The notes under the pieces were generated by a model. It worked only from the letters and a program-made list of their open reading frames with translations, was not told the DNA's origin and ran no database searches. This document shows positions 31,396-39,426 of a DNA stretch of 64,000 nt, in pieces. Within the stretch, counting starts at the first letter, position 1. Each line of letters starts with the position of its first letter. Where the stretch lies: positions 124,001 to 188,000 of the forward strand of contig NZ_JAPFQA010000010.1 of NCBI RefSeq assembly GCF_027563465.1, read 5' to 3'. A program made the translations under genes and the position numbers. This stretch comes from Mesorhizobium qingshengii. GTDB taxonomy: Bacteria; Pseudomonadota; Alphaproteobacteria; Rhizobiales; Rhizobiaceae.

Positions 31396-31604
31396 GATCC
31401 TGTTTCCCGTCTTTGTGCATCGAGTTTGCCAAGAAGATCGGCGATTTCCTCGGCATCCTGCTGGTTCATTCCAACGATGGTTCGGCTGCCCATCTCGGCG
31501 GGCCGCCCGGTAAGAGCGTCGTTGACGGCCCAGGTGCCAGCCGGCTCCCGACAGAGTTTGTAGCGTTGAGTCATGTCGGCACCATAAACGCGGCATCCCG
31601 CCAT
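31392..31604 (-). CDS. Small hypothetical protein upstream of the phnA-like gene
   Basis: Up to 70 residues (an internal start at 31574, MTQRYKLCREP, is equally likely). Soluble, with a QQDAEEIADLLGKLDAQRR helix at the C-terminus. Its stop overlaps the phnA-like ATG by 4 bp, which supports real translation. Function unknown. Confidence 0.5.
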   Translation of the reverse strand: MAGCRVYGADMTQRYKLCREPAGTWAVNDALTGRPAEMGSRTIVGMNQQDAEEIADLLGKLDAQRRETGS

Positions 31605-31636
31605 GCCAAGGGAGCAGCAATATTTTTTCGGTTCAT

Positions 31637-31657
31637 ATTGATGTTCTGCACATCAAT
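31637..31657. promoter_or_regulatory. Inverted repeat upstream of the first XRE gene
   Basis: ATTGATG-TTCTGCA-CATCAAT, a 7-bp perfect inverted repeat with a 7-bp spacer, about 50 bp upstream of the XRE start. The AT-rich stretch beyond it carries ACTATC twice (31661 and 31670). A plausible autoregulatory operator, unproved. Confidence 0.4.
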
Positions 31658-31704
31658 GATACTATCGAGACTATCATTTCTCACACTCAGACATTGATGC
31701 CTCG

Positions 31705-31977
31705 ATGATCACAGCCTTCCAGCTTCGTGCCGCCCGCGCCCTCCTCAACATCGACCAGAAGACCCTGGCGGAAATGGCGGGCGTCTCCGTGCCAACCATC
31801 CAGCGAATGGAGGCCAGCCAGGGTAATGTGCGGGGCGTTGTCGATAGTCTGATGAAAGTGATCAACGCGCTCAACCGGGCCGGCGTCGAACTGATCAGCG
31901 AGCATGTGCGCAGCGACGATGGCGGCCGCGGCGTCAGGTTCCGGCATCCCGATGCGCTGACAGCCAGACCAAGCTAA
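31705..31977 (+). CDS. Small XRE-type helix-turn-helix regulator
   Basis: A 90-residue protein made mostly of one helix-turn-helix domain: LRAARALLNIDQKTLAEMAGVSVPTIQRMEAS (residues about 7-38), then a VDSLMKVINALNRAGVEL helix. It is a clear paralog of the regulator at 34010-34333 (shared QLRAARALL, SVPTIQRMEAS, VDSLMK, GGRGVR). Such short rhizobial XRE proteins are usually repressors of a neighbouring gene; the partner here is not obvious. Start ATG 31705 has a poor ribosome site. Confidence 0.78.
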   Translation: MITAFQLRAARALLNIDQKTLAEMAGVSVPTIQRMEASQGNVRGVVDSLMKVINALNRAGVELISEHVRSDDGGRGVRFRHPDALTARPS

Positions 31978-32117
31978 GCCGCAAACTCTCACCTTCGCTC
32001 ACGCCAGCACCATGCGTTGGCCGATCCCTTGTTTTCGCTCCAGAACCTGTTGATGAACCCGCCTCGGCACCCCCACTCCTGGTCACGACTTGCCGCGTCG
32101 AGAGGCAGGATTCGCTC

Positions 32118-32876
32118 ATGATCGTGTATCTGCGCCGGTTGACCGGAAAGGAACGAAGCGAAAGAACCGACCGGCATCTCGCTCGTTTTCTGACGTTCAT
32201 CGCGGGAGCCGCCAACGCTGGCGGCTTTCTGGCGGTTCAGCAGTACACATCCCACATGTCCGGCATCGTTTCGTCGATGGCCGACCACGTCGCACTCGGC
32301 AATATCGCGCTGGCGCTTTCCGGGTTGGGGGCCTTGCTGTCGTTCGTCGCGGGCGCGGCCTGTTCGGCGGTGCTGGTCAACTGGGGAAGGCGGCAGGGCC
32401 TGCAGAGTGAATACGCGTTCCCGCTTGTCCTGGAAGCAGTCCTGCTGATCTGTTTCGGCCTGCTCGGCGGCCATCTCGCACGTCACGAAGCGCTGTTCGT
32501 GCCCATGACGGTGATGCTGCTTTGCTTCATCATGGGGTTGCAGAACGCCATCATCACCAAGCTGTCGGAAGCCAGAATCCGGACGACGCATGTCACTGGC
32601 CTGGTGACCGACATGGGCATCGAACTCGGCAAGCTGCTCTATTGGAACATCTCGGGGAATGACTCCGACGAACTGTTCGTGAAAGCGGATCGAAGGAAGC
32701 TGAGGCTGCTTGCGTCGCTTGTCGGATTGTTCTTCATCGGCGGCGTCATCGGCGCCGTCGGTTTCAAGCACGTCGGCTTCGCATCGACGTTGTTTCTCGC
32801 GGCCATTCTCCTCGTGCTGGCCTCCATGCCCGTCCTGGAGGATGTCTCCGTTCGCATGAGGCGGCTCTGGCAGTAG
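32118..32876 (+). CDS. DUF1275 (YoaK-type) membrane protein
   Basis: A 252-residue inner-membrane protein with about six hydrophobic segments. Family marks: FLTFIAGAANAGGFLAVQQYTSHMSGIVSSMAD near the N-terminus and GLQNAIITKLSEARIRTTHVTGLVTDMGIELGKL in the middle. DUF1275 proteins are widespread and of unknown function, possibly transporters. AGGA lies upstream of the ATG. Single gene, divided from the next by a convergent gene. Confidence 0.85.
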   Translation: MIVYLRRLTGKERSERTDRHLARFLTFIAGAANAGGFLAVQQYTSHMSGIVSSMADHVALGNIALALSGLGALLSFVAGAACSAVLVNWGRRQGLQSEYAFPLVLEAVLLICFGLLGGHLARHEALFVPMTVMLLCFIMGLQNAIITKLSEARIRTTHVTGLVTDMGIELGKLLYWNISGNDSDELFVKADRRKLRLLASLVGLFFIGGVIGAVGFKHVGFASTLFLAAILLVLASMPVLEDVSVRMRRLWQ

Positions 32877-32977
32877 CCCATGGAGCTTTGCCACATGTCG
32901 GATTTGGCCATCAGGAATCCGGCGCCATATCGGCGACAGCTGGTCCTGAAGCAGAACACGACGGATGACACCGGCCT

Positions 32978-33748
32978 CTAGCTGGCGCCCTGCCCTGCGC
33001 TTTGCGCTGCTGGTCGTGGCACATGCCAGGGCCTGAACGCCAGCAGGCTCAGCTCATGCGCGATCTCGTCGGCGCCAACCGACGGCGGTACCAGCAACAT
33101 CGGCCGGACGAGATCACGCACCTTGCCTGCCATGACGAGCGCGTTGCGGTCCGATGCGCCGCGGGTATCGAGCAGTCTGACATTCGCCCAGATATTGCTG
33201 AGTTTCGCGGCAACCCGATCCGGCATGGTGTCAAGGTCGTGGCGGGCATGAACATTCCCGATCAGCATGCCGGATGAGTTCTTGAGACGTGTCTGCGCCA
33301 GACCGAAGAATGTCTCTGCGCACAGGTGATCCGGAATGCGCCGCCCGGAATATGCGTCGAGAACGATGGCGTCGTAGCGATGACGGTCGGCGCGCAGGAA
33401 ATCCCGCCCGTCGGACGTGCAGCAGTGAACTCCCCGAGGCAGCCCAAAATATTGCTGGGCGATCTGGAAAGCCTTTGGGTTGATGTCGACGATCGTGACA
33501 CGCACGCCAACCCTGTCCAGCATCGTGCCCAGGCTGCCGCCGCCACAACCGATCATCAGGACGTCGGAAACTTCCGCTTGCGCGAGAAGACCAAAGATCG
33601 CGTGTATATAGGGCACGACGCTAATGCCGTTCGGGTCGCACTCGCTTTGGTAGCAACCGCCTTGGCGATAGATGAACGAACCGGAATCCTTGGCCCGCAG
33701 AACCTCGATGTTGCCGAAATCGGTATGATATTTCGCAACCCGGATCAT
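32978..33748 (-). CDS. Spermidine-synthase-like methyltransferase-fold protein
   Basis: A 256-residue Rossmann-fold protein of the spermidine synthase group. Visible are the nucleotide motif VLMIGCGGGSLGTML, VDINPKAFQIAQQYFGLP, a DGRDFL loop and AIVLDAYSGRRIP. True spermidine synthases carry specific Asp residues in the catalytic loop (usually DxxDP); here DAYSGR stands in that place, so polyamine synthesis is doubtful. Soluble, cytoplasmic. No link to the Ehr operon, which reads the other way. Confidence 0.7.
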   Translation of the reverse strand: MIRVAKYHTDFGNIEVLRAKDSGSFIYRQGGCYQSECDPNGISVVPYIHAIFGLLAQAEVSDVLMIGCGGGSLGTMLDRVGVRVTIVDINPKAFQIAQQYFGLPRGVHCCTSDGRDFLRADRHRYDAIVLDAYSGRRIPDHLCAETFFGLAQTRLKNSSGMLIGNVHARHDLDTMPDRVAAKLSNIWANVRLLDTRGASDRNALVMAGKVRDLVRPMLLVPPSVGADEIAHELSLLAFRPWHVPRPAAQSAGQGAS

Positions 33749-34009
33749 GACCTGGTCATCACAGCCAAATTCCTAAATCCGCCGCTCTACCCGTCTCTCG
33801 AACGGCCTTTAGCCAGGGCGTTTCGCGGCCTTCGTCATTGCAGGCCCGCTTTGCATTTGCCGGGCACCGGTGAGCGCCCAATACCGGCTCATGTCGCGCG
33901 GTTTCCCATGGCGCAGGGATAGATGTGCCACGCATCATTTGTTGAACGCACCGCATTTTAATATATGCTGGAACCGGCAGAGACAATATCTCAAAGCTAA
34001 CAATAAGGG
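33749..34009. other. Promoter region of the Ehr operon
   Basis: Noncoding between divergent genes. An AT-rich stretch TTTTAATATATG lies at about 33957-33968, followed by a GAGA-CAATA-TCTC dyad (33980-33992) just upstream of the ATG at 34010, a fitting place for the XRE regulator to act. No sigma54 or FNR box was found. Confidence 0.4.
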
Positions 34010-34333
34010 ATGCAACCCGTGATAACTGCTCCACAGTTGCGTGCCGCGAGGGCGCTCCTTGGCATTGACCAGCGCCGGCTGGCCGAATTGTCCGGCCTTT
34101 CAGTGCCGACAATTCAGCGCATGGAAGCCAGCGAGTCGATTATCCGGGGCAACGTCGATTCCCTGATGAAATTGATCGGGGCCCTTGACCTTTCCGGCGT
34201 CGAGCTGATCGCCGAGGGCGCTTCCAGCCAGATCGGTGGACGCGGCGTGCGGCTTAAAGCAGATTTCGACCCCGCCAAAGTTCTGGGCGGGGTCGATGCG
34301 GGCACCAAATTCGCTGCGAGGAACGTGGCGTGA
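34010..34333 (+). CDS. XRE-type regulator coupled to the Ehr operon
   Basis: A 107-residue helix-turn-helix protein: LRAARALLGIDQRRLAELSGLSVPTIQRMEAS at about residues 10-41, then VDSLMKLIGALDLSGVEL. It is a paralog of the 90-aa regulator at 31705. Its TGA overlaps the GTG of the hyfB-like gene (GTGA), so the regulator and the complex are translated together and it is very probably their regulator. The C-terminal 25 residues (DPAKVLGGVDAGTKF) are extra compared with the paralog. Confidence 0.8.
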   Translation: MQPVITAPQLRAARALLGIDQRRLAELSGLSVPTIQRMEASESIIRGNVDSLMKLIGALDLSGVELIAEGASSQIGGRGVRLKADFDPAKVLGGVDAGTKFAARNVA

Positions 34334-36351
34334 TTTCGGACGCCGCGGTCCTTCTGTGGGGCGTTGCTTCGCTCCTGGGGACAGCGGTGCTCGCGATTGC
34401 GTTGAGCCGCACACCGGGCTCGGGAACACGCCTCGTCTACGGCTTGACGCTCGGTATTTCGGCCACCGCGCTGTTGGTCCTTGCTGGCCGCATGCTCGAA
34501 GCCCCCGTCACGCCGTCGACTGCCGTATTGCCGGTCGGGCTGCCCTGGGTTGGGGCTCATTTCCGCCTGGATGCGCTCTCGACTTTCTTCCTCGTCGTCA
34601 TCAATTTCGGCGGCGCCATGGCCAGCCTCTACGGTCTCGGCTATGGCAGCCACGAGCCCTCGCCGCACCGGGTGCTGCCGTTCTTCCCCGCCTTCCTCGC
34701 CGGAATGAACCTGGTCGTGCTCGCGGACGACGCCTTCACCTTCCTGCTTTCCTGGGAATTCATGTCGCTCTCTTCCTGGGCGCTGGTCATCGTCCACCAT
34801 CGCGAAAGGGAAAATGCACGGGCGGGTTACATTTATCTCGTGATGGCGAGCTTCGGCACGCTCGCGCTGCTGCTTGCGTTCGGCTTGTTGTCAGGGCCGG
34901 GCGGAAACTACACGTTCGAAGCGATGCGTGCCGCTGGACCCACCCCGCTCGTCGCCACTTTCGTCCTGGCTCTCATGTTGCTGGGCGCCGGCTCCAAGGC
35001 GGGTCTCGTTCCGCTGCACGTTTGGCTTCCACTCGCTCACCCGGCCGCGCCAAGCCATGTCTCGGCTCTCATGAGCGGCGTCATGACCAAGGTCGCCGTG
35101 TATGGCTTCATCCGCGTTGTCTTCGACCTGCTCGGTGAACCGACATGGTGGTCGAGCACCATCGTCCTTTTCTTCGGAGGCCTCACCGCTGTCTTGGGCA
35201 TCCTTTACGCGTTGATGGAAAAGGACCTCAAGCGGCTGCTGGCCTATAGCACCATCGAGAACATCGGCGTCATCTTCGTCAGCCTTGGTCTCGCGCTCGC
35301 CTTCAAGGCGAACGCCATGCCATCGGCGGCGGCGCTGGCGCTCACGGCCGCGCTGTTCCACGCTCTCAACCATTCGTTCTTCAAGAGCCTGCTTTTCTTC
35401 GGCGCGGGCGCCGTCCTCACGGCAACCGGCGAACGGGACATGGAAAAGCTGGGCGGTCTTATCCATCGGATGCCGCAGACCAGCTTCGTCTTTCTCGTTG
35501 GCTGCGTGGCGATCTCCTCGCTTCCGCCCTTCAACGGCTTCGTCTCCGAATGGCTGGCTTTCCAGGCTGTCCTGCAGAGCCCGGATCTGCCGCAATGGGG
35601 CCTGAAGGTGATGGTGCCCGCCGTCGGCGGCCTGCTGGCCCTGTCGGCGGCGCTGGCCGCGGCCTGCTTCGTGAAGGCCTTCGGAATTACGTTTCTGGGC
35701 CGGCCACGGACCTCGGCGGTGGAACACGCGCACGAAGCCGACCGCTACTCGTTGGCGGCCATGTTCATCCTGGCCGCGCTTTGTCTGCTTGCCGGCATTC
35801 TGCCGGGCTTTGTCATAGATGGCCTTTCACCCGTGACGCTTTCGCTCATCGGCAGCCGCATGCCGGTGCAGATGGCGCAGCCCTGGCTTTCTATCGTGCC
35901 GATCGCCGAGAGCCGCAGTTCCTACAACGGCCTGCTGGTATTTGTGTTCATCGCCATTTCCGCATCCGCCGCGGTCTATGTCATCCATCGCTTCGCCTCG
36001 CACGCACTGCGTCGCGGTCCCGCCTGGGGTTGTGGCTTCGCGGATGCCGTCCCGGGCTCGCAGTACACAGGCGTCAGCTTCGCACAGCCTATCCGCCGCG
36101 TCTTCGGCGCGTTCGTGTTCCGCGCGACTGAAAGCGTCGAAATGCCGGCACCCGGCGAAACCGGTCCGGCTCGTTTCAATCTGCAAATCCATGATGTGAT
36201 CTGGGAGACGCTGTATCTGCCCATAGGCAAGGCCCTGGACTTTGCGACCGACCACCTGAACCATCTGCAGTTCCTGACGATCAGGCGCTACCTGACCCTT
36301 GTCTTTCTCTTCCTTATTGTCTTGCTCCTGGTGCTCGCACTATGGCCCTGA
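34330..36351 (+). CDS. hyfB: Ehr complex membrane subunit, HyfB/NuoL-like
   Basis: A 673-residue membrane protein of the proton-conducting antiporter family (HyfB, HycC, NuoL/M/N). About 15 helices; conserved TM5 Glu in FLLSWEFMSLSSWALV, TM7/TM8 Lys/His region GAGSKAGLVPLHVWLPLAHPAAPSHVSALMSGVMTKVAVYG, and MEKDLKRLLAYSTIENIGVIF. It should move protons (or Na+) across the inner membrane, coupled to the peripheral module. GTG start inside the XRE stop. The 3' end overlaps the next gene by 10 bp. Confidence 0.9.
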   Translation: MISDAAVLLWGVASLLGTAVLAIALSRTPGSGTRLVYGLTLGISATALLVLAGRMLEAPVTPSTAVLPVGLPWVGAHFRLDALSTFFLVVINFGGAMASLYGLGYGSHEPSPHRVLPFFPAFLAGMNLVVLADDAFTFLLSWEFMSLSSWALVIVHHRERENARAGYIYLVMASFGTLALLLAFGLLSGPGGNYTFEAMRAAGPTPLVATFVLALMLLGAGSKAGLVPLHVWLPLAHPAAPSHVSALMSGVMTKVAVYGFIRVVFDLLGEPTWWSSTIVLFFGGLTAVLGILYALMEKDLKRLLAYSTIENIGVIFVSLGLALAFKANAMPSAAALALTAALFHALNHSFFKSLLFFGAGAVLTATGERDMEKLGGLIHRMPQTSFVFLVGCVAISSLPPFNGFVSEWLAFQAVLQSPDLPQWGLKVMVPAVGGLLALSAALAAACFVKAFGITFLGRPRTSAVEHAHEADRYSLAAMFILAALCLLAGILPGFVIDGLSPVTLSLIGSRMPVQMAQPWLSIVPIAESRSSYNGLLVFVFIAISASAAVYVIHRFASHALRRGPAWGCGFADAVPGSQYTGVSFAQPIRRVFGAFVFRATESVEMPAPGETGPARFNLQIHDVIWETLYLPIGKALDFATDHLNHLQFLTIRRYLTLVFLFLIVLLLVLALWP

Positions 36352-37298
36352 TCCTTGAACTGGCGGTCCAGGGCGCGCAGATGATGCTGGTGCTTTTGCT
36401 GGCGCCGCTCCTCACCGGCTTCGTCCGCAAGGTGAAGGCAAGACTGTTGCGCCGCCAGGGTCCTCCCCTCATCCAGCCCTATCGCGATCTCTTGCGGCTC
36501 ATGCGCAAGGAGGTGGTTCTGGCCGACAATGCATCCTGGCTGTTTCGCGTCATACCCTATCTGATCTTCGCCGCCACCTGGGTCGCCGCCGCGCTCGTCC
36601 CGACGTTCGCCACTGGCCTCAAATTCAGTTGGACCGCCGATCTCATAGCGATCGTCGCGCTGCTTGGAAGCGCACGGTTCTTCCTGGCGCTGGCGGCGAT
36701 GGACGTCGGCACGAGCTTTGGCGGCATCGGCGCCAGCCGCGAGGTGATGATCGCTTCCCTGGCCGAGCCCGCCATGCTCCTGATCGTGTTCAGCCTGGCA
36801 CTCGTTGCCGGAGCTACGCAACTGTCCACGGTGGCGGCTTTCATGGGCTCGCCGCAGGTTGGCCTGCGGGTATCGCTCGGAATGTCGCTGATCGCGCTCG
36901 TCATGGTGGCGATCGCGGAAAATGCCCGCGTCCCGGTGGATAACCCGGCGACGCATCTGGAGCTGACCATGATCCACGAGGCGATGGTCCTGGAATATTC
37001 CGGCCGCCATCTGGCGATGATCGATTTCGCTGCCTTCCTCAAGCTTCTGCTCTACGTCTCGCTGATTTCCTGTGTCTTCGTTCCCTGGGGGCTGGTGACC
37101 GCCGGGGCCGGGCCCTGGTCTTATGTCCTGGGCGTCGTTTTCTACATCTGCAAACTTGCCGCGAGCGGCGTTCTCCTCGCCTTGTTCGAGACTGCCATCG
37201 CCAAGATGCGTGTCTTCCGCGTCCCGGATTTCCTCGGAGCGGCGCTCATGCTGGCCCTGCTCGGCACGCTCCTGCTGTTCGTCTCACGGAGCCTATGA
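36342..37298 (+). CDS. hyfC: Ehr complex membrane subunit, HyfC/NuoH-like
   Basis: A 318-residue membrane protein related to HyfC/HycD and complex I NuoH, about eight helices. Family marks: LLTGFVRKVKARLLRRQGPPLIQPYRDLLRLMRKE and ENARVPVDNPATHLELTMIHEAMVLEYSGRHLAMIDFA, which includes the acidic quinone/energy-coupling loop. It anchors the hydrophilic module to the membrane arm. Overlaps hyfB (10 bp) and the hyfE-like gene (ATGA). Confidence 0.9.
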   Translation: MALILELAVQGAQMMLVLLLAPLLTGFVRKVKARLLRRQGPPLIQPYRDLLRLMRKEVVLADNASWLFRVIPYLIFAATWVAAALVPTFATGLKFSWTADLIAIVALLGSARFFLALAAMDVGTSFGGIGASREVMIASLAEPAMLLIVFSLALVAGATQLSTVAAFMGSPQVGLRVSLGMSLIALVMVAIAENARVPVDNPATHLELTMIHEAMVLEYSGRHLAMIDFAAFLKLLLYVSLISCVFVPWGLVTAGAGPWSYVLGVVFYICKLAASGVLLALFETAIAKMRVFRVPDFLGAALMLALLGTLLLFVSRSL

Positions 37299-37960
37299 TG
37301 AACGGCCTCACCTTCGACATCGCTCATCTGCTCGCCGGTGGCCTGGTGCTGGTCAGTTTCATGATGCTGTACCAGGATCGCCTCTTCGCGCTGATCAACG
37401 TTTTTGCGGTTCATGCCATCGTGCTCGCCCTGTCGGTGGCTTGGCAGGCCTATATCCAGGACGCGCATCATCTCTACGTCACGGCGGCGATTGCCCTCAT
37501 TTTCAAGGCGATCGTCATTCCCGTCGGGCTTCATCGCATCATTCAGCGGCTCGGCATCCATCGCGATATCGAGACCGCCGTCGGGATCGGTCCGACCATG
37601 CTTGCGGGAATAGGTCTGGTGACCCTGTCCATGGTCCTGATGCTGCGGGTCACTTCCGGCGCCGACCCCCTCGCCCGCGAGGACCTGGCCTTCGCGCTGT
37701 CCATCATACTGCTGGGGCTCCTGGTGATGGTCACCCGGCGCAATGCCGTCAGCCAGGTGGTGGGATTCATGTCGCTCGAGAACGGTCTGGTCCTTGCCGC
37801 CACGGGGGCCAAGGGCATGCCGCTGGTCGTCGAGATCAGTGTCGCCTTCTCGATCCTCATCGCCTTCATCGTCATCGGTGTCTTCCTGTTCCGCATCCGC
37901 GAAAGGTTCGATTCGGTCGATGTCGGCGCGCTCGACGACTACAGGGGAGAACATCGTTGA
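37295..37960 (+). CDS. hyfE: Ehr complex membrane subunit, HyfE-like
   Basis: A 221-residue membrane protein with about six helices; the C-terminal half resembles NuoK (LARED..., SQVVGFMSLENGLVLAATGAKGMPLVVEISVAFSILIAFIV). HyfE subunits occur in HyfB/F-bearing group 4 complexes. Its stop overlaps the TTG of the next gene (TTGA). Two adjacent ATGs (37295, 37298) are possible starts. Confidence 0.88.
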   Translation: MMNGLTFDIAHLLAGGLVLVSFMMLYQDRLFALINVFAVHAIVLALSVAWQAYIQDAHHLYVTAAIALIFKAIVIPVGLHRIIQRLGIHRDIETAVGIGPTMLAGIGLVTLSMVLMLRVTSGADPLAREDLAFALSIILLGLLVMVTRRNAVSQVVGFMSLENGLVLAATGAKGMPLVVEISVAFSILIAFIVIGVFLFRIRERFDSVDVGALDDYRGEHR

Positions 37961-39408
37961 CCGCGTTTTCCCTCGATGCGGTGGCCGCCATTTTGCTGAT
38001 ACCAGTCGTCGCGGCCGCGCTGCTGGCGGCGCTGCCGAATTACCGGCTGGCGGCTGGCCTCAATGTCGCCGCGAGCTTGCTGACCTTGCTCGCCGCACTG
38101 TCGCTTTTCGTCACCGATCGGCCGCAGCCCGGGCAATACCTGCTCGTCGACGATCTCAACATCGTCTTCATCGTGCTCAATGCGTTTGTCGGCTTCACGA
38201 CCAGCGTCTTCAGCGCCTCCTACATTGCGCACGAACTGGATACCGGACGGCTGACCGCGTCGAACCTGCGGTTCTACCATGCCATGTACCAGATCATGAT
38301 GTTCGGCATGAACCTGGCGTTCGTGTCGAACAATATCGGCTTGATGTGGGTGGCGGTGGAGCTTGCCACGCTGACCACCGTGCTCATGGTCGGCATCTAT
38401 CGCACGCATGAAGCGCTGGAAGCCGCCTGGAAATATTTCATTCTGGGAAGCGTCGGCATCGCGCTTGCCCTGTTCGGCACCATCCTCGTCTACATGGCCG
38501 CGCAACCAGTTGTTGGCGAGGGCACGAATGCCATGGTCTGGACAGTGCTCATCGCACACGCGGCACATTTCGACCCGGCCCTGCTGAATGTCGCCTTCGT
38601 CTTCCTGCTGCTCGGCTACGGTACGAAGGTTGGCCTTGCGCCCTTGCACGCCTGGCTGCCCGACGCGCACGCGGAAGGCCCGACGCCGATTTCCGCGGTG
38701 CTGTCGGGCTTGCTGTTGAATGTCGCGCTCTATGCCGTGCTGCGCTTCAAGCTGTTGCTCGCGGCAAGCCCGGAAGCGATCGCGACGGGGCCATTGATGA
38801 TCACGATGGGGCTGACGTCGCTGGTTTTCGCGGCCTTCATGCTCTACCGCCGCCGCGACATCAAACGCCTGTTCGCCTATTCCTCCATCGAGCACATGGG
38901 CATCATCGTGTTCGCCTTCGGCATGGGTGGCCCGCTCGCCAACTTTGCCGGCCTGCTGCACATGGTGATGCACAGCCTGACCAAGTCGGCGATCTTTTTC
39001 ACGGTCGGACACATTGCGCAGGTCAAGGGAACACAGAACATAACCGAGATCAGGGGGCTGACGGAGACGCATCCGGCGCTTGGCTGGGCGCTCGTCATCG
39101 GCGTCGTCGCCATTGCCGGCCTCCCTCCATCCGGCATCTTCATGAGCGAATTCCTGGTTGTGAGTTCGACATTTGCAAGGCACCCCTTTCTGGCGGTGCC
39201 GCTGGTATTCGGGATTCTGCTCGCTTTCGGCGCCCTGCTGCTTCGGCTGACCGGCGTCGCTTTCGGCGAACCGCGCGGCAGCACCGCGCCAGCCGAGGCG
39301 TCCTACATTCCGATGTATTCCCACCTGGCGCTGGTGTTTGCCGCCGGCATCTATCTGCCGCCACCGCTGGTCACATGGTTCCAGCATGTCGCCAACCTTC
39401 TGGGATGA
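37957..39408 (+). CDS. hyfF: Ehr complex membrane subunit, HyfF/NuoN-like
   Basis: A 483-residue second antiporter-like subunit. The correct start is TTG at 37957, preceded by AGGGGAG and overlapping the hyfE stop by 3 bp; longer readings in this frame run through hyfE and are not protein-like. About 14 helices, with FVSNNIGLMWVAVELATLTTVLMV (TM5 Glu), GYGTKVGLAPLHAWLPDAHAEGPTPISAVLSGLLLNVALY and RRRDIKRLFAYSSIEHMGII. With HyfB it gives the complex two putative ion channels. Confidence 0.9.
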   Translation: MTAFSLDAVAAILLIPVVAAALLAALPNYRLAAGLNVAASLLTLLAALSLFVTDRPQPGQYLLVDDLNIVFIVLNAFVGFTTSVFSASYIAHELDTGRLTASNLRFYHAMYQIMMFGMNLAFVSNNIGLMWVAVELATLTTVLMVGIYRTHEALEAAWKYFILGSVGIALALFGTILVYMAAQPVVGEGTNAMVWTVLIAHAAHFDPALLNVAFVFLLLGYGTKVGLAPLHAWLPDAHAEGPTPISAVLSGLLLNVALYAVLRFKLLLAASPEAIATGPLMITMGLTSLVFAAFMLYRRRDIKRLFAYSSIEHMGIIVFAFGMGGPLANFAGLLHMVMHSLTKSAIFFTVGHIAQVKGTQNITEIRGLTETHPALGWALVIGVVAIAGLPPSGIFMSEFLVVSSTFARHPFLAVPLVFGILLAFGALLLRLTGVAFGEPRGSTAPAEASYIPMYSHLALVFAAGIYLPPPLVTWFQHVANLLG

Positions 39409-39426
39409 TGGAAGGGAGAAAGAAGC

